From contig JAJDEL010000936.1 of NCBI GenBank assembly GCA_029259835.1, positions 1 through 6,547 of the forward strand: a stretch of 6,547 nucleotides of DNA, in the 5' to 3' direction. A program made the position numbers and the translations under genes. The DNA is from Planctomicrobium sp. (GTDB lineage Bacteria; Planctomycetota; Planctomycetia; Planctomycetales; Planctomycetaceae). This document shows, one piece after another, positions 5,901 to 6,547 of this stretch; position 1 is the stretch's first letter; every line of letters starts with the position of its first letter. The notes beneath the pieces are model-generated. The model was not told the origin of the DNA and searched no databases. It saw only the letters and a list, made by a program, of their open reading frames with translations.

Positions 5901-6546
5901 GCCAGCATTCAGTGTTGTCATCGGAGTCAGCGAGCACCTGTTCAATCAATCGGTCGACTGGATTGGCGTCAACAGTCTGGCTTTGTTACTTGCAGGCGCA
6001 TTTTACTTCTGGCGCGGTCTGGAAGATCGGAAACCAGGATTGATATTTGGATCGGCCCTCATACTCAACATCTCCCTGGCAATGCTTTGGAACGATCTAC
6101 AATGGAGTGATCCGCAGCTCTTCCTGGTTCCGGTCGGAATGACCATTCTGGCACTCGTTGTGTTTCTGAAAGAGCAAATTCCGGATCGTTTTCGTGCTCC
6201 ACTGCAATACGCTGGTGCGTTGACGATCCTCGTCTCACCGACTTTTGAGATTGTCGGCGGCAGTTGGCTGCATTTAATCAGTTTGATGATTGCGTCCGTA
6301 GTAATCGTCGTCGTTGCGATGGGACTGCGAATACGAGCGCTCATCTACACCGGCACTGCATTTTTGATTGCCGACTTAATCGCCATCGTAGTCCGAGGCA
6401 GCATTGATCAACCAAGCCTGCTTTGGCTGGCTGGTATCGCCGTGGGAGCTGCAGTCATCGGATTCGCGGCGTACTGCGAGAGACATCGAGAGAAAATGCT
6501 TCAACAACTGCGATTTCTTGCAGCTGAACTGGAGACCTGGAACTGA
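2947..6546 (+). CDS. Giant polytopic membrane protein, DUF2157-like
   Basis: A complete protein of 1199 residues. Seen: a polar N-terminus (1-24), then about forty hydrophobic stretches from residue 25 to about 1176, linked by short loops with basic clusters such as RRTQR (318-322), YRDRR (439-443) and YRRR (781-784). The C-terminus is charged and probably cytoplasmic (CERHREKMLQQLRFLAAELETWN region, 1177-1199). The opening section (KWLLGLGTLILLSSS, 25-39; SHWESYPPLWKYAVLL, 45-60; ALRKTGTGLM, 78-87) resembles the start of DUF2157-type membrane proteins. The section from DPQLFLVPVG (1055-1064) to the end resembles the C-terminal module of large uncharacterised membrane proteins in planctomycetes and some other bacteria. 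I see no catalytic motif and assign no biochemical function. Longer polar stretches at about 498-515 and 902-922 could be extramembrane loops. The ATG at 2947 is preferred over a TTG at 2908 for its Shine-Dalgarno. The stop lies one base from the window edge. Confidence 0.85.
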   Translation: MSARSEESSAFIRFCDSLFQEQNIKWLLGLGTLILLSSSTMLVTSHWESYPPLWKYAVLLGYTSLIHAAGQMAYHRLALRKTGTGLMSLTVLLIPLTFASYRWVHPASVLSIDGLFAQSGLLVLLGANSVFSFFAARRIFCHFLRSTQPTFLSSYLILAAFGAIVPALPPAWATVMAIISWIVFAIGATKVNRHTFWLAEEYRKPRIFGFFPIILLGTQFLTIFATSLFPHVAFEWMGLGLVLTAIPILLAAETLANVIQCRSGVATPKLAPSVIISMIIGVAVVMGGLFLSGYGYPETVALVPTSILAAIVMGLVARRTQRVELVWMMLLFVVTAYQTSPVFFKELVVRLLDQGAAAIGEERMPLAFYGLTYLPLLFVTTLTSRWFSAKENHLFAKPLKQFSVVFPLVLLPVAFAHPKAILPVSVALGTLLTFQTFFYRDRRIQVAALAAFFTAIFGSLPFVDAVYGWAPNSQLALMTWVIGGGLLLFPGAIFDHMVKKIPESNPNQGIDNLSQKASLGIITCCAVAWTAQTASGVIAPLPGIICFAFLVWHSFRFKHVLVSCLTLVIPLFLTFTLTGQAGWEYSVQLTLSAILLAGMSLFGLVLNRNPQHLVSQVFQQANAVIANTGIIILQTFLIPLMMSGIVGMTNFSMWGAATISLIAGANLTWRSRSSVLIVLSWLSLLALSGVAIVESLPGTAALILIPVVWATLATALTPFVRYLSHLNKNSGVNASVRCLSTLEWCVSSTLGLIALASLPFLSGTLRVAALIALAGSFVLVYRRRANVMTDLLLAIANCHLLVMIAQFFSPNMEFLFDLKFQQIELAAMPIAFAAALSAIFWEHRRNVSAEIASFTSKAVQGLSFAGLLCFSPLLHIGMTTSQLVFAILTFTVLIVIQCRIALKKMSENTGEATDEKVIARAEFHVWIAQGLAVCALGFLNINFTTLALFAPLGVSIVLWCTSKSCKNAGRWMVFYRPLQKTAFVLPAFSVVIGVSEHLFNQSVDWIGVNSLALLLAGAFYFWRGLEDRKPGLIFGSALILNISLAMLWNDLQWSDPQLFLVPVGMTILALVVFLKEQIPDRFRAPLQYAGALTILVSPTFEIVGGSWLHLISLMIASVVIVVVAMGLRIRALIYTGTAFLIADLIAIVVRGSIDQPSLLWLAGIAVGAAVIGFAAYCERHREKMLQQLRFLAAELETWN

Positions 6547-6547
6547 T

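Overview
The window most likely comes from a planctomycete or close relative, at roughly 50% GC. Three things suggest this: a PhoPQ-activated pathogenicity-related hydrolase, the N-terminus of a membrane glycosyltransferase with an ELDYYRYLWDG-type loop, and a very large multi-spanning membrane protein whose C-terminal sequence resembles DUF2157-like giant proteins I know from planctomycetes. The assignment rests on remembered family likeness and no search was run.

Layout. Positions 1-709 carry two minus-strand genes read leftward: a small Gly/Pro/Ser-rich lipoprotein (709 to 452), then 71 bp further on the start of a membrane glycosyltransferase that runs off the left edge (380 to 1). Positions 710-1012 form a divergent intergenic region. 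It holds a perfect 20-bp palindrome at 946-965 and weaker dyads near 762-778 and 793-807. Positions 1013-2683 encode a secreted alpha/beta-hydrolase of the PhoPQ-activated pathogenicity-related family with an intact Ser-Asp-His set. Positions 2684-2946 form a structured intergenic region: a weak terminator-like hairpin, a REP-like inverted pair of hairpins (2734-2811), and a series of small hairpins just before the next start. Positions 2947-6546 encode a complete 1199-residue protein with about forty hydrophobic segments, ending one base before the window edge.

Functional picture. Every protein here is predicted to act at or beyond the cytoplasmic membrane: a lipoprotein, a polytopic glycosyltransferase, an exported hydrolase and a giant polytopic protein. 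The two minus-strand genes could be one transcript. The two plus-strand genes are separated by 263 bp containing possible terminators, so they are probably transcribed separately. No evidence ties all four into one pathway.

The strongest non-coding signals are the REP-like element and the palindrome. In the REP-like element, all five differences between the two arms are explained by two compensatory base-pair swaps plus one unpaired base. The perfect palindrome lies 47 bp upstream of the hydrolase start. I did not find a convincing new multi-gene system, tRNA, rRNA, CRISPR array or transposase gene.
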